64,000 bases of DNA. Source: Macquaria australasica (Eukaryota; Chordata; Actinopteri; Centrarchiformes; Percichthyidae). A program made the position numbers and the translations under genes. Below the pieces are notes generated by a model. The model made no database searches. It saw only the letters and a list, made by a program, of their open reading frames with translations, and was not told where the DNA came from. The stretch spans positions 1 to 64,000 of the forward strand of contig SEMN01000121.1 of NCBI GenBank assembly GCA_005408345.1, read 5' to 3'. Shown piece by piece: positions 13,119-24,340 of the stretch. Position 1 is the stretch's first letter. Each line of letters opens with the position of its first letter.

Positions 13119-14389
13119 GAACAGCATCAAACATGTGACACTCAGACAGACACACGAACCACTGGGTCCTGTTAGCATGTTCACTGTACACATGCTGAGC
13201 AGTAGAAAGTCAACATGCTAGCTGTTAGCATGTTGATATCCATACTATAGGGATGGCATCATGCTAAGGTTAGCATGTCAATATGCTAATAAACCACAGA
13301 GTCTGATGAAAGTGACTGAGCTGAGTCTAAGATGTCCTTGAAAGGCCACCATACAAGATAAACCCTTTTGATTTTGGGAAGATGATCTTTCCTCCAGCGC
13401 CACCATCAGGACAAACTTTACTACTGAAGCGACGCTTCTGTTCACCGCTTCTCATTTTTACTAGTCGCAAGGTTTTACATCCTGGTAGATCGATGATTGA
13501 TTGATTAGATGGATACATGATTGTCAAAGAGGTGATGAAGATTCAGATGTTTGACTGTCGACATTCATCCTGAACAGACGCGTTTCTACTGACAGCAACA
13601 TGAAAGATGGCCGACTGAAAGTAACGTTAGCGTCACACCCACAGCTGATAAAGTTACGTTAGCTTAGCTTGCTGTAGCTGTCGGCGTGTGTGGAACTGTC
13701 AGTGGACTGTAGACGAACTCAGATGATTATAAATCATCAGAGAACATTACTGAGTGTAAGAAGCTTCGTATTAATGGCAGCAGGTCAAACAGATCAATCA
13801 ACTCGTGAACAAGAGACACTATTGGCTGCTGGAGGAAACTGTTGGACCAATCAGGAGCTGCTGTGTGCGATTCTGCAGGTCGTTGAATAAAACTTCTCGT
13901 CATAGTTCTGGTTTCCACAGATGAAGTGAACTCTGGTCTGCTGCCGGTAAAATAACTAAAGAAGGTGATATTATGCACGGGGCCACTCCTCGACTACTGT
14001 CCTGGGACTTTGTGAACATATACGGACATCTGTGTTTTACACATTAACTACTGTACATCTCATCCACAACTAGTGGACTACTAACCACAGCAGCGGCTGG
14101 TGGTTCTAGTAGTGCAGTAGTGGGTGAAACCCTTCGTCTGTAATAAACTCCTGGAGCTGCTGGTTACAGACTTTTAGTGGCTGTGTGTTTCCTGTCCTGT
14201 CAGGACGTCAACACTGAGCAGCCGACATGCGAGTCCAGTTTAATGCTGATGACCAACAGGCAGTCAGTCAGAGCGAAGAAGCTCCTCTGTCCAACAGAGT
14301 CATGATGCTGCTGCTCGCTAACCGTTAATCGTTTCATCGCCTGGAGAGAAAAAATAAAAACCTGAAGAGTCCTCTCATGTCTGTAGAGC

Positions 14390-14456
14390 CGGCTAACGGG
14401 TAGCTTAGCTTAGCATAAAGACTGGAAACAGGGGGAAACAACTAGCCTGGCTTCCA
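14390..14456. repeat. Short dispersed repeat shared with 50985-51055
   Basis: TAGCTTAGCTTAGCATAAAG, ACTGGAAACAGGGGGAAACA and ACTAGCCTGGCT recur at 50985-51055 with a few changes (AGTTTAGCATAAAGACTGGA, GTCAGGGGGAAACAGCTAGC). It is a common fish interspersed repeat. Confidence 0.7.
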
Positions 14457-14973
14457 GCACGTTTTACTCTTCAGTTTGTGTACGGATCAAACAAATGAGA
14501 TGTATGGTGTTGATCAGGGAGCTGAGGAGTGCTGGGGGGGACTGACTTCAGACTGCACAGTGCTGACAGGTGACACCAAAGCTTGGTCCAGTTGTTAGTT
14601 CTTATTCTTTGATCCATAATTCATTATTTCGGGACTTTTATACACTTGTTGTTGTCAGATATTAAACCAAAGTGCTTTTGAGAGGATTTTCTTAGTTTTC
14701 TTCTTGGTTTTTTTATAGACAAACATGAACTCAGCGAAGTTTAGAACTGAACCTCTCCTGAAGCTGCTTCATGAGCAGATCAGACCACAGGTGATGTTGG
14801 AATGATAGAGTTTCATCTCACCTGTAGTGCAGACAAAAGGCACCAGTATCAGTTCTCACATAATGTTCATGAGGCTGCATGTGTTCACATAAAGTTTAAA
14901 CCAATTTCCTGCCGTCCCATTGGTGCATTTCTTTTCACCTTTTTAAAAAAGAGTCACCAGGTGAGGCTGCTGC

Positions 14974-17900
14974 TCAGTATCGCTTGTCTTCAGGTGGCGT
15001 GGCCACGATCACCTCTTTGCTCCTAAAGTCCCAGAAGGCCGTCATGTGAAAGGCCATGTTGGAGAAGACCACCAGGTACTCTGAGAGGGCGAACAGGGTG
15101 TAGACTGCAGGACGGCGAGAGCAGAGACAGGAAGTGAATAACTGAGGAGCATCGTCCTGTAAACAGTCAGAGCAGGACGCCACACTCACCTCCGGTCTCA
15201 CAGAACTTGTTGTGGCGTCTGAAGAAGTAAGCGGCCGCCAGACAACAGCTGGCGTTAAACAGGAAGAGACGCAACTTCCACCAGTATGATGTCATTTCCT
15301 GAGAGAGACAGAGAATTTAAACGAATGTGATTTACTGATAACTGACACAGAGGAGAGATGTATCGATTTGTCTTGTTTGTCCAACAAACACAAAGATATT
15401 CAGCTTGAAATCATATAAAACAGAGAAAAGCAGCAGATGAGCTCATTGGAGGAGATGAAGTATTGAACATTTGTCATTATTCTTTAAAAATGACGTAAAT
15501 CGATTTATCGATTATTGAATTAGTTGCAGATTTTTTGTCAATGACCTGATGGATTGATCAGTGATCTGGTGCTTTGGGTCTGTAACAACCAACCATGTTG
15601 GCAGCAAAAATAATCAGTCTTGTCTGTATAATGTATTTACATTCTGTGATCATCTCCAAAGGGTTAAATAGTCCCCGGTCCTCCAGGAAGTGTGGGAACC
15701 CTGAGAATATAAAATATTAAAATATTGGATCAGCTGGTTTCCAGGTTTCCTGGAAGCTCTGCAGTCACATGATGCGAGCATGAAGAGTTCTGGTGATTCA
15801 CTCTGCTGAAACAGGGAAGCACCAAAATAACGTTCAGACTCAAGTTAAATTTGGAACTTGTTCATCCATTTCCTGCTCGACTGGGAGAGCCCAGTTCCAC
15901 ATCTGAAACCACCTGTTCTGCAAACGTTCAGAGGTCAGGCTCCTGCTGTCGGTCTGACCGAGCATCGTCTTTAAAGCCACACTCCTGTGTATTTCATATA
16001 TCTCAGTCATTTCCTGACAATGTTGATGAACTACAGTTTGCCAAATAACTTAAAAAATGTAAGTTGCTGCTAAAACAGAACTATGACGTCATCCTCCAAG
16101 CTGTCCTGCCTCTTTGCGTCTGAGCGATAAACGTAGTTGTGAGCTAGCTAGTCAACTTATTTTGTATTTTACCACAACTGTAGCATTATAGACTTAATTA
16201 TATCTCTCTGTGTAGGTCCGTCTGTCAGTTTGTCTTTCTAGTTAGTTAGCTAACTTAGTTAGGTGTAGTTAGCTAGCGTAATATACTGCATTAGCTAACT
16301 GAGGGTCTTCATTTAGTTTAGTTTTCACAGTGGCATTTGTGTGTGCGGCGAACGGGTGCAATCAACGCAGTGGATTACACGAAATCCCACCGGGAAACAA
16401 GCTTTGGACCGGCTAGTCAAGGGCTGGACGACCCTGGGCCGGAGGACAGACGATGCTGTCCCGACCATCAGCGCTGATGAAACGGTGAGTTGTGCACTGT
16501 GAAATGTTTAATGATTTATTCACACTAGCGAACTAACGTTAGTTGACGGCTGGTTATTTCGTTGTTTCATAACGTAAAGACGTGTCTTCGTCCACACCGC
16601 TGAGTCGGTGTTTACGGAACATCAGCCATCTCACGGTAGCTCATTGTCTGAATAATATGACACGCATCATCACATATTGTACATCATTTGGACAGGCTCT
16701 CAGGACAAAAGAGATCGGGTGCCAGACAGACCCCCCAGTGACACATCTATTCCCAGCAGGAGAAGTAAGGGTGAGGATAATGAGGGTACAGCGTGAAGGG
16801 CCAGGGACAGCTCCGGACTCTGCTGGACTGGTCACACAGTCGTGGTTCAATTTTTAGTAGATGTGTGATTCCAGTGATGTTGGACAAATAATATATAGGC
16901 AACTCTTTCGTGTGTAGGCTCAGTTCTGTAAAAGAAAAAAATTAGTGTTCAAAACTAAATCTGCATATATGCAGTGTGTAAACTATGTGAACTAAATGCT
17001 TTTTTTTTCATGTAATTGTGTGTGCGAGCTGTTCAAGTGTTCCTTCAACCTGAGAGGAAGAGTGTGTCCTGTGAGACTGAACCTGAAACCCAATACACAA
17101 CCCCCATTTGCACACCACTGAAGAGATCAGGCTTGGACGACTCCACAGATGATTCCAGCTTTAGTCCTGGTGACAGCACTTTGATTAAAGATCAGTAAGA
17201 TTTTAACTTTTTCAGCTTGTGTCTTAAACGTTCCTTAATTAACATGTGACGTGTCATCTGTGTGTGTGTGTGTGTGTGTACAAATATTAGATCCTAAGTT
17301 TAAATTCATGAGGCTGGGTTTGAACCCAACCATGGGCCTTCCTGTGTTCATGTGCGTTTCCTCTGGTTGCTCCTCCCATGTCACGCATGTTAGTGTGTGT
17401 GTAGAAGGGCACAGCTGAACATAATACTCAGCAAGCCTACCCTGGGTAAATAAAAGTTAATAAATAGTTATATTTGTGATAGTGCCTAAACCAGATATAT
17501 GAATAAGAGAGATGATTAGTCAAAAAAACATGTCATCAATTAGGTATATAGAGTTTTTAGATGTGTAATCAGTTTTGCAAAGGGAGCAATGAGATCAAGT
17601 CCTTTAACAAGCAAAAGGCCAAGCTGCACAACTGCAGGTCGCAGCTACTCTGATGAAGACAACATATATACTGTATCAAAACTTCGTGTACATTTTCAAT
17701 GAATGAGCATCACGTCACAAGTGTGTGGCTTCTCTTATAACTCCTCCGCTTCTTTTTGTCAGGTGGCAGCTCATTAAGCCAAGCCATTGGCGCCCCCTCC
17801 TGGTAGTGGATAGTCAAATTTCAGTACAAATCAAAACATGGGCTGGGTTTAACGTCTAACGTACTGGCTACTACATACTCAGTCAGTATGTATTGCGTAC

Positions 17901-20900
17901 TAAATGAACGATTAAGTATGTCATTACCAGCAGACACAGACTGCATCACATGACTGTATCAATCACAACATTACCGGTCCGAGCTAAGAGACACAATACA
18001 TCTTGGGGCAGTTGAGTATGTCCAGAAAGCTCACACCACGTACTCAGAAATTCTTGCTAATCTAGTACACATCCGGGTATTTCTCTCATACACAAAATCC
18101 ACATACTATGCAGTTGGAACGCACTACTTACTACATACTCAAACTGATGTAATACTATTATGAGTAGTGCGTTAGTATGCGATTCTGAACACAGCCATGG
18201 ACATAATTAACAAATAGCTCAATGCTGATTTGCAAATTGCTTTGGGACGTCAAGTTAAATGAAACATGAGCGACCAGTTACATATCTGTCTGAATGCACA
18301 AATCTCTGCAGACAAACGTTACATTTTCAAATCTCAATACATGTGAGAAACTAGTTACACATTTATAAATCTCAGGAAACATTTGCACATATCAATTATG
18401 CATTTACTATGATAAAGTTTTGATTCCATAAAGTTTTAAATCACTGTGCACACTCAGTATATACATTATATACAGTGCCTAGAAAAGGCTTTCAGACCCT
18501 TGATGAAATCTCACTTTTTACTGGATAACAAATACTGCTGTAATATTTCTTTCCATGTAATAACTTAATTCAAAATATGACTACTGAAAATGATTTTTTT
18601 CTACTTTAACTTCATATTTTGACAAGGTTCTGAATACTTCTGCAGTGCACTGTATGTACATCAATGTGTAATGCTTATGTCTTACATCCTTCAGAGCAAT
18701 GAAGGCCTGAGGATGGAGAAAGGAGGTTTGGTGAGAGGGCTTTCAGTCTTGGCCAATGCGGGTGTTTTAAGATTAGAAATAATTGTTAATCAAAAGTCTC
18801 ATATGCAAGTATGTAAACACCCACCGTCATCCCTACAATACTGATAATGTATTCAGTCAAAGGTATCATATTTGATTTTGTCCATCCTATACTGAAAAGT
18901 CATCCATGTCCTGCCATGTGTCTTTGTTGTTGGCTATTTTATAAATATGGAATAAACTAATTCTACAACGCTACTGAACGTGTCCTTTTCTCCATTTAAC
19001 GGGGGATAGCACAGATGTGTCATCTTGAATATACTAACTGTTGGGGCGTAGCTGATTCAGTGTGTGTGACTGAAATCACTAACATTTTGTTTTATTCATT
19101 TTGCCAAGACATTTTTAGAAGGTAAGGGGACAGAAAATGTTCCATAAACATATTTACAAGTAAACCACTTTATTGTCCTAATGAACCTATATTTGGGGAT
19201 AATGAAAACCAGTGTAGTCATGGGATGGATCAGGAAACTTCTGCCTTATCTTCAGAACCACACATGATGGAATTACCACCCGTATGTTTTCCTAGGTATC
19301 CTCAGCACCAGTGAACAAAGTTTCTGTATGATGTGTGTCTGTACCACCTATGAATAAAAAGTAGGAAATTTGCTTCACATTGCTAGTAAAAAAAAAAAGA
19401 AACTTGATAATACAATACATACACATGTTGCTGTGCCTCCAATTCACCACAGTGCTGTCTGTAGCTGTTGTACGCAGCCTGCAGAACCCATGGGTCTAGT
19501 CCAGGGTGGGCTGTCATGCATTCTGTCTCTTCCTCCACCTCTGCACACTTGGCCATGACCTAATTTACACCATGGTAGACACACTGACCAATAACTGCCC
19601 AGGGAAGACAGGATTCCACCATGTTACTGGAAACACTCTGTCCCATTATCTTTTAAAATGTCTTGGAAAAATGTACCTGATTGACTTTCCTACAGCACAC
19701 GTTCTCCCAAACTTCTGGCATGGAGGCACAGTGGCCACAAATGCACCTGTTTATACAGACTCAGTTTCACTACAATGCAAGTCAGGTTTGTAGCAGTTGT
19801 ATTAATTTCAATAATATTCAACAACACATAACATTTTACACAATTTTCTATCCTGCCAGGATTTGGAGGCTATGCGAAATTGTAGCCACTGAGGAGGAAA
19901 TTTACAAAAGTTAAGCCATCGTCTGATTTTACACATCTATGTTACTGACATGTAGCCGAGTCTATGTAGCTGATGAGGGGGGATAAATATCAGTAGATTG
20001 ACTGCTGTGTATTGATAAATCCATGGCGCTGAAGTAGCAGACGGATCAGTCCCTGCCTCCTGTCAGCTTCGCCTCAGATCTATAATATTATTATAACTAT
20101 ATAGCTGCAGTCGTTCATGAACGGAACGAAACAACCCCCCCCCAGCTGGTAGGTTAGGTTATGATGATATGCGCTGCGCTGGCTCTGCAGGTTGAGAAGC
20201 CGTAGCACCGGCAGTGTCTCCCACAATGCGAGCCAGTGGCTCAAGTGTATATGGTCTGATGAGCGCCGTCTCATTGGGATCTCGTGTTCAGGTGAAGAAG
20301 GTGGAGAAAAATCCTCCACCTCATAACTTATGTTAGAATGACAGCTATCGCTATCCATACTAATATCCATGCTATTGCTATTTATGCTAGTTATGTTGAC
20401 CATAGACTAAAGTTGTTGACCTTGACATGTACATTAGAGCGGCAATCTGGTTGCCGTGGTAATGGATTACGTACGACTATTAGCCACACCCCCGTTCTCT
20501 GTTTGAGAAAGAACATTAACCAAAAGACAAAATGGTACACTGGCTTTATCACAGGAAGGTGGTCACTGCACGCTGTAGACACTTTACACATCACGCAAAA
20601 ACAAAACTTCTAATGAATTCGATAAATCACCCAGAAGTCTTTAAAACATTAAGCTCTGATCATTCGTGATGGGACATTTGATATACGTTCTTATGATGAT
20701 TCATTGGTTAACAGACAGACAGGCAGGCAGGCAGACGGGGTTGTTTACCTCTGGGTTCAGAGTGCGCCTCCTGATCACGTGCCACAGTCTGCATGTAATG
20801 AGCATGTGCAGCAGCGAGCTCCCTATGAACACGATGAAGCCTTTCTTGTGAACACCTGCGAACACAGACAGGTCATTACCATCAGCTGAGGCTCCTCTGA

Positions 20901-22591
20901 TGTCTCAGACCCTGACTGGAGGACCAGGGGCAGCTGGTCTCTGGCGGGCGTTTGCACTCACTGTAGGTTTCGGTGGACGACACGTATGTGAGCAGCAGCA
21001 GACCGCTGTTTTCGGCGAGGCTGCAGAGGAGAGCCAAGCCGCTCAGCAGCTTCTCCAGCCTCCTGGTGAAGAAGCGGAGGTAGAAGCTGAAGTAGGCGGC
21101 GGCCACCAGGTAACGCGGTGCCGAGTGCAGGCCGATGCAGCAGCGCCAGATGTAGCGCTCCGGCATGCCGCTGATGGCGGCGCTGATGGACGGGAGGTAG
21201 TTTGATACCTGGATGAACAAAAAGACAAAACACACACAGCTTTTCTAACAAGAAACACAGACTTCCTCCTATTTACTCCTCATCTCACAGAGTCTGGTGA
21301 TAGTTTAACAGTTTGTGTTTTCTCCACTGAATGATGATGCAAAGAGCCATTTATCCACTTATTTGCCTTTGAGTTTATTTTGGTGTAATACACGTCTTGT
21401 ACACTGGGGGGCAGTAACCTACAATGGGACAGCATTAACACAGGAAGGGAAACACAGCCAGCTGTGTTGCAGCAGCCAAATGCTGGTAAAATATGAAAGA
21501 GGCTGGTAGAGTCCAGACACAGAATAATGATTTACTATTGAGCGGCTGCTGAATTTAAACATCTGTCAGTGGCTGGTAGATGTTCACATTTTTAAAAGTT
21601 CATTTCCAACCCTGGTTTCATGTCAGGTGAGGCATACAGTTTTTTGAGCTTGGCGTCTGCAGGTACCCTAGCAGTGGCTCAAATTGGGTTAAGCGACCTA
21701 TGTGTGTGATGATGATGATGTTCTACCTGCACGCAAGAAACTTTGTAAGTATCTGTAAGCAGCAAACAGACAAAGGTAAACGTCTGGATGATGCAGCACC
21801 TCGGCGACTCATTGGAAAGCCTCTACACCTGGTCCAGAGAGCTCGTACTGCACCTCCACCAGGACTGTGTTTTAAATCTAGAATCTACAAAAACACACTG
21901 AATCCAAAGGACAACGTGTTAATCAAGAACACTCATTTCCAACACATTGAAGACAGGCGTGAAATTAAACAATAAAATCTTTCAAACTAAAATAAAATGT
22001 GAAGTTTTTATTCAAGCTGAAACATTTTCATCTCCATTTGTAAACTTTTGTCCACTCACGTCTTTGCATTGACTTTATATACATTCTTCTAAAACTTGTT
22101 TTGAGTTTGGTGTGAACACACCTGAACAGTCCACCTTGTTTTTGACAACTTTATGTGTAATAGAGGCTGACTTGGGCGGCCGTCTATATTTTCAGAATGT
22201 GCTATAGTCAGTTTCCTTGAGTGGAAACACCTGAAATTAGAAATAAACTCTAAATGTGTAGAAAGAGTTTCCTGTGTGAGCTGTTAACAGCTGTTTGTGG
22301 ATGAAAGCAGAAGCAGATTTGATGAATAAATGCTGGCGTCCATGAAGCCTGTGAGTCAGAGCGAAGAGGAGGCTGTGACCTTCCTCACACGAACACATGA
22401 AACCAGCAGAAAGCTCGTATCTCCGTCACGTTTCCACCTACATGACAGTGTGTGTATGTCGCGTTCTCAAAGTGGTAGATGAGTGAGATGAAGAGGCAGG
22501 CGATGAGGCCGGTCAGAGGGAGCAGAACCGTCCCCGCGGCGAAGCTGGTGAAAGGGAGGCGGATGAGGGGCCGGTCCCGGTCCTGGAGCAT
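14974..22591 (-). CDS. pgap2: Post-GPI attachment to proteins factor 2 (Frag1/DRAM/Sfk1 family)
   Basis: Five coding exons on the - strand: 22591-22442, 21208-20962, 20855-20749, 15298-15190 and 15104-14974. They join in phases 0, 1, 0, 1 to give 247 aa; human PGAP2 is about 254 aa. PGAP2 is a Golgi multi-pass membrane protein needed for fatty-acid remodelling of GPI anchors. Family landmarks seen: an N-terminal hydrophobic helix (residues ~20-40), then THCHVSNYLPSISAAISG, RYIWRCCIGLHSAPRYLVA, LLLLTYVSSTE, FIVFIGSSLLHML, FRRHNKFCETGVYTLFALSE and VFSNMAFHMTAFWDF, with the tail PPEDKRY. The start follows an acceptor by one base, so at least one untranslated exon lies upstream, probably in the CpG-rich 23.2-23.5 kb region. 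Intron 3 (5.45 kb) is swollen by transposons. The gene faces rhog tail to tail. Confidence 0.95.
17841..18196. mobile_element. MITE with imperfect terminal inverted repeats
   Basis: The left end reads GGCTGGGTTTAACGTCTAAC and the right end in reverse complement reads GGCTGTGTTCAGAATCGCAT. Both continue into related TACTA-rich sequence (TACTACATACTC; ACTAACGCACTACTC). Both ends are flanked by CATG or ATG. The length is 356 bp. It is nested in the THAP transposon remnant and therefore younger. Confidence 0.6.
18473..18652. mobile_element. Tc1/mariner-type MITE
   Basis: The left end CAGTGCCTAGAAAAGGCTTT and the reverse-complemented right end CAGTGCACTGCAGAAGTATT are related inverted repeats flanked by TA on both sides. 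A TA target and CAGTGC ends are typical of Tc1/mariner elements. At 180 bp it has no room for a transposase. Confidence 0.65.
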
Positions 22592-23199
22592 CCTGCACAA
22601 ACACAACACGGGACGAAACACTCAAACCAGACGACAAGATCACGTTTGATCTCTACAACACACCTGGCAACATCCAGGTGTCTCACCTGGTGTCCAGGCT
22701 TCATTACAACGTTTTCACTAGCAGCGTTGGTAGGATCACTACTTTTTCTGATCAGACATTTTAGTTGTCAGCTGTTTCTAAATGACCTCAAACCTATTTC
22801 TTGTTACTTCTGGTCGACATTCACACAGATGCAATATATCGAGGGCTTGGAGCCGTAAGTGCATCATGTCAGATTTTACCGGAGAGCCAAAACTAATTTT
22901 GATCAAACTTGAATCAGCTGTTGTCGCCACGTACTGAACACAATATTTGATCTTTATCACACTGAGCATCACTATAAAAACAACATTTCTACAGTTTAAG
23001 CTGGAAAATATTTATTAAACATTTTAAAAACAGCAGAAGAAGTGAGTTTCGCCTTTTTGGCACAAACATTTTCCCAACAGACTGATTCAATCAACACTGT
23101 GGACTGAAACGGTGCAGTTTCGCGGTTTCTGAACACGTGTGTTTACCTGTACAGGTGATGCAGTCAAGTGACGTTAGCCTACCTCCCTGGGCATGTCGT

Positions 23200-23560
23200 C
23201 ACTCTCCACGCAGTCTCGGGCTAACAGTTAGCTTTAAACAGGGGCAGGTGAACCACTCACCTGTGCAGCTCTACCTGGTGCTCCGCCTCGCTGCCGTGTC
23301 ACCACCTGTAGCTAATCCCGTTAGCTAACGTTAGCTGTGGACTTCAGTCGGCTCTGCCGCGATATGTGGCTTTAAATCTGTTAAACAGTTTCTTAAACGT
23401 GTCCTCAGCTGCTGCGCTCAGTTTAACGTCACGGACAAACTTTATATTCGGTTTTCTTCTGTTAGTTTAACGAGTCTCCGCCGGACCGGACCGGACCGGA
23501 CCGGCATCCGGCTAGCTACGACACGGCGAACGACTTCCGGCATCAACAACCTTCAGAATA
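23200..23560 (-). promoter_or_regulatory. CpG-rich candidate promoter and 5' UTR of pgap2
   Basis: This is the most CpG-dense stretch upstream of pgap2, containing CTCCGCCGGACCGGACC (a run of GGACC units), an ETS-type CTTCCGG at 23535-23541 and GCGATATG. It lacks a TATA box. This fits the housekeeping expression expected of a GPI-anchor remodelling gene. The placement is inferred from composition only. Confidence 0.5.
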
Positions 23561-24036
23561 AAAGTCGCTCTGACGATTCTTCTTCCTTCTGAAGAATTTA
23601 ACTGGATTACAGGTTCTTGTAGGAACAGCTGTGCATTCCTATAAATAAATAACAGCACAAAGACCCAAGAAAAAGAACAAAACCAAACAGCAAGGCTACA
23701 ACAACCACAAACAAATAAACAAGTACCCAGACATATTAATGGGTAAAAAAATGAATAAATACATTTGCATTTCAGGTGTCAATAACTCAAGCTTCCATAT
23801 TAATTCATTAATAAATTAATCATTGTATCATTTACATAACACAAATAATGATAAGAATAACAATACTAACATCTGTACGTCTCCATCAGCTGACATTAAC
23901 TCACCATCATTATTTAAGATCAGAACATTTCTTTAATAAATACAGGTGGTACAAGGCGTCTGAGTGTCCACACGATATTTCACCTGGGACTGTGAAGACT
24001 CCTTTGAATGATGTTAATAATGTTAATGTTGTTAAT

Positions 24037-24292
24037 AATGTTGAGGTTTGGACTGTTGGTTGTGGAGGAGTCACTTTGGGCTCTGGATCATTGTGATCAA
24101 TCAATCAATCAATCAATGGATTAATGGAGAAAAGAATCAGCAGATGAATCCAGAATGAATCATTAGATACAAACTAGTTGAAAATGAGCTCCAACAGTAA
24201 AATCCTGCTTTTCCATGAACGATGAGGAAGAATCATCTAATGAGATCAGATAGAACATTTACTGCTTTAATACTCAACACTACACTTTACTG
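24037..24292 (-). repeat. Dispersed repeat, copy 2 of an inverted pair
   Basis: Reverse complement of the element at 343-610, with matching AATGTTGAGGTTTGG, GGAGTCACTTTGGGCTCTG, the (ATCA)n run and TCATCTAATGAGATCAGATA. The left part differs: ATTAATAATG repeats replace the ACTTGAGTA block. Confidence 0.75.
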
Positions 24293-24304
24293 CAGTGGTG
24301 GGCT

Positions 24305-24340
24305 GTCAGGGCCAGCAAGGCCTTCTCTGCTGGCCCTGAC
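24305..24340. repeat. Perfect 13-bp hairpin
   Basis: GTCAGGGCCAGCA and TGCTGGCCCTGAC are exact reverse complements around a 10-base loop. It could be the terminal fold of a MITE; no flanking element was identified. Confidence 0.8.

Larger units (their letters stand above)
16325..18790 (+). mobile_element. Decayed THAP-type DNA transposon inside pgap2 intron 3
   Basis: Collinear + strand coding pieces are visible. Near 16340 a THAP-like start (VCAANGCNQRSG...HEIPPGNKLW) meets a stop and ends at a donor-like AACG/GTGAGT. At 16600-16790 a piece has an IGCQTDPP motif. At 17045-17198 a piece reads PERKSVSCETEPETQ..TPLKRS with an acidic Ser/Asp stretch. Near 18690 a short piece reads MEKGGLVRGLSVLANAG. 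Order and motifs match fish THAP-domain transposases as I recall them; Kolobok-like is possible. Most of the catalytic core is missing and terminal repeats were not identified. The boundaries given are those of recognisable coding pieces. Confidence 0.5.

Noticed and set aside
20080..20403. 107-codon - strand open frame (YEVEDFSPPSSPE and a His/Leu-rich part) in pgap2 intron 3
   Set aside because: It looks protein-like but I recognise no family and see no fitting splice sites; it may belong to a second ORF of a transposon. Not enough support to call.
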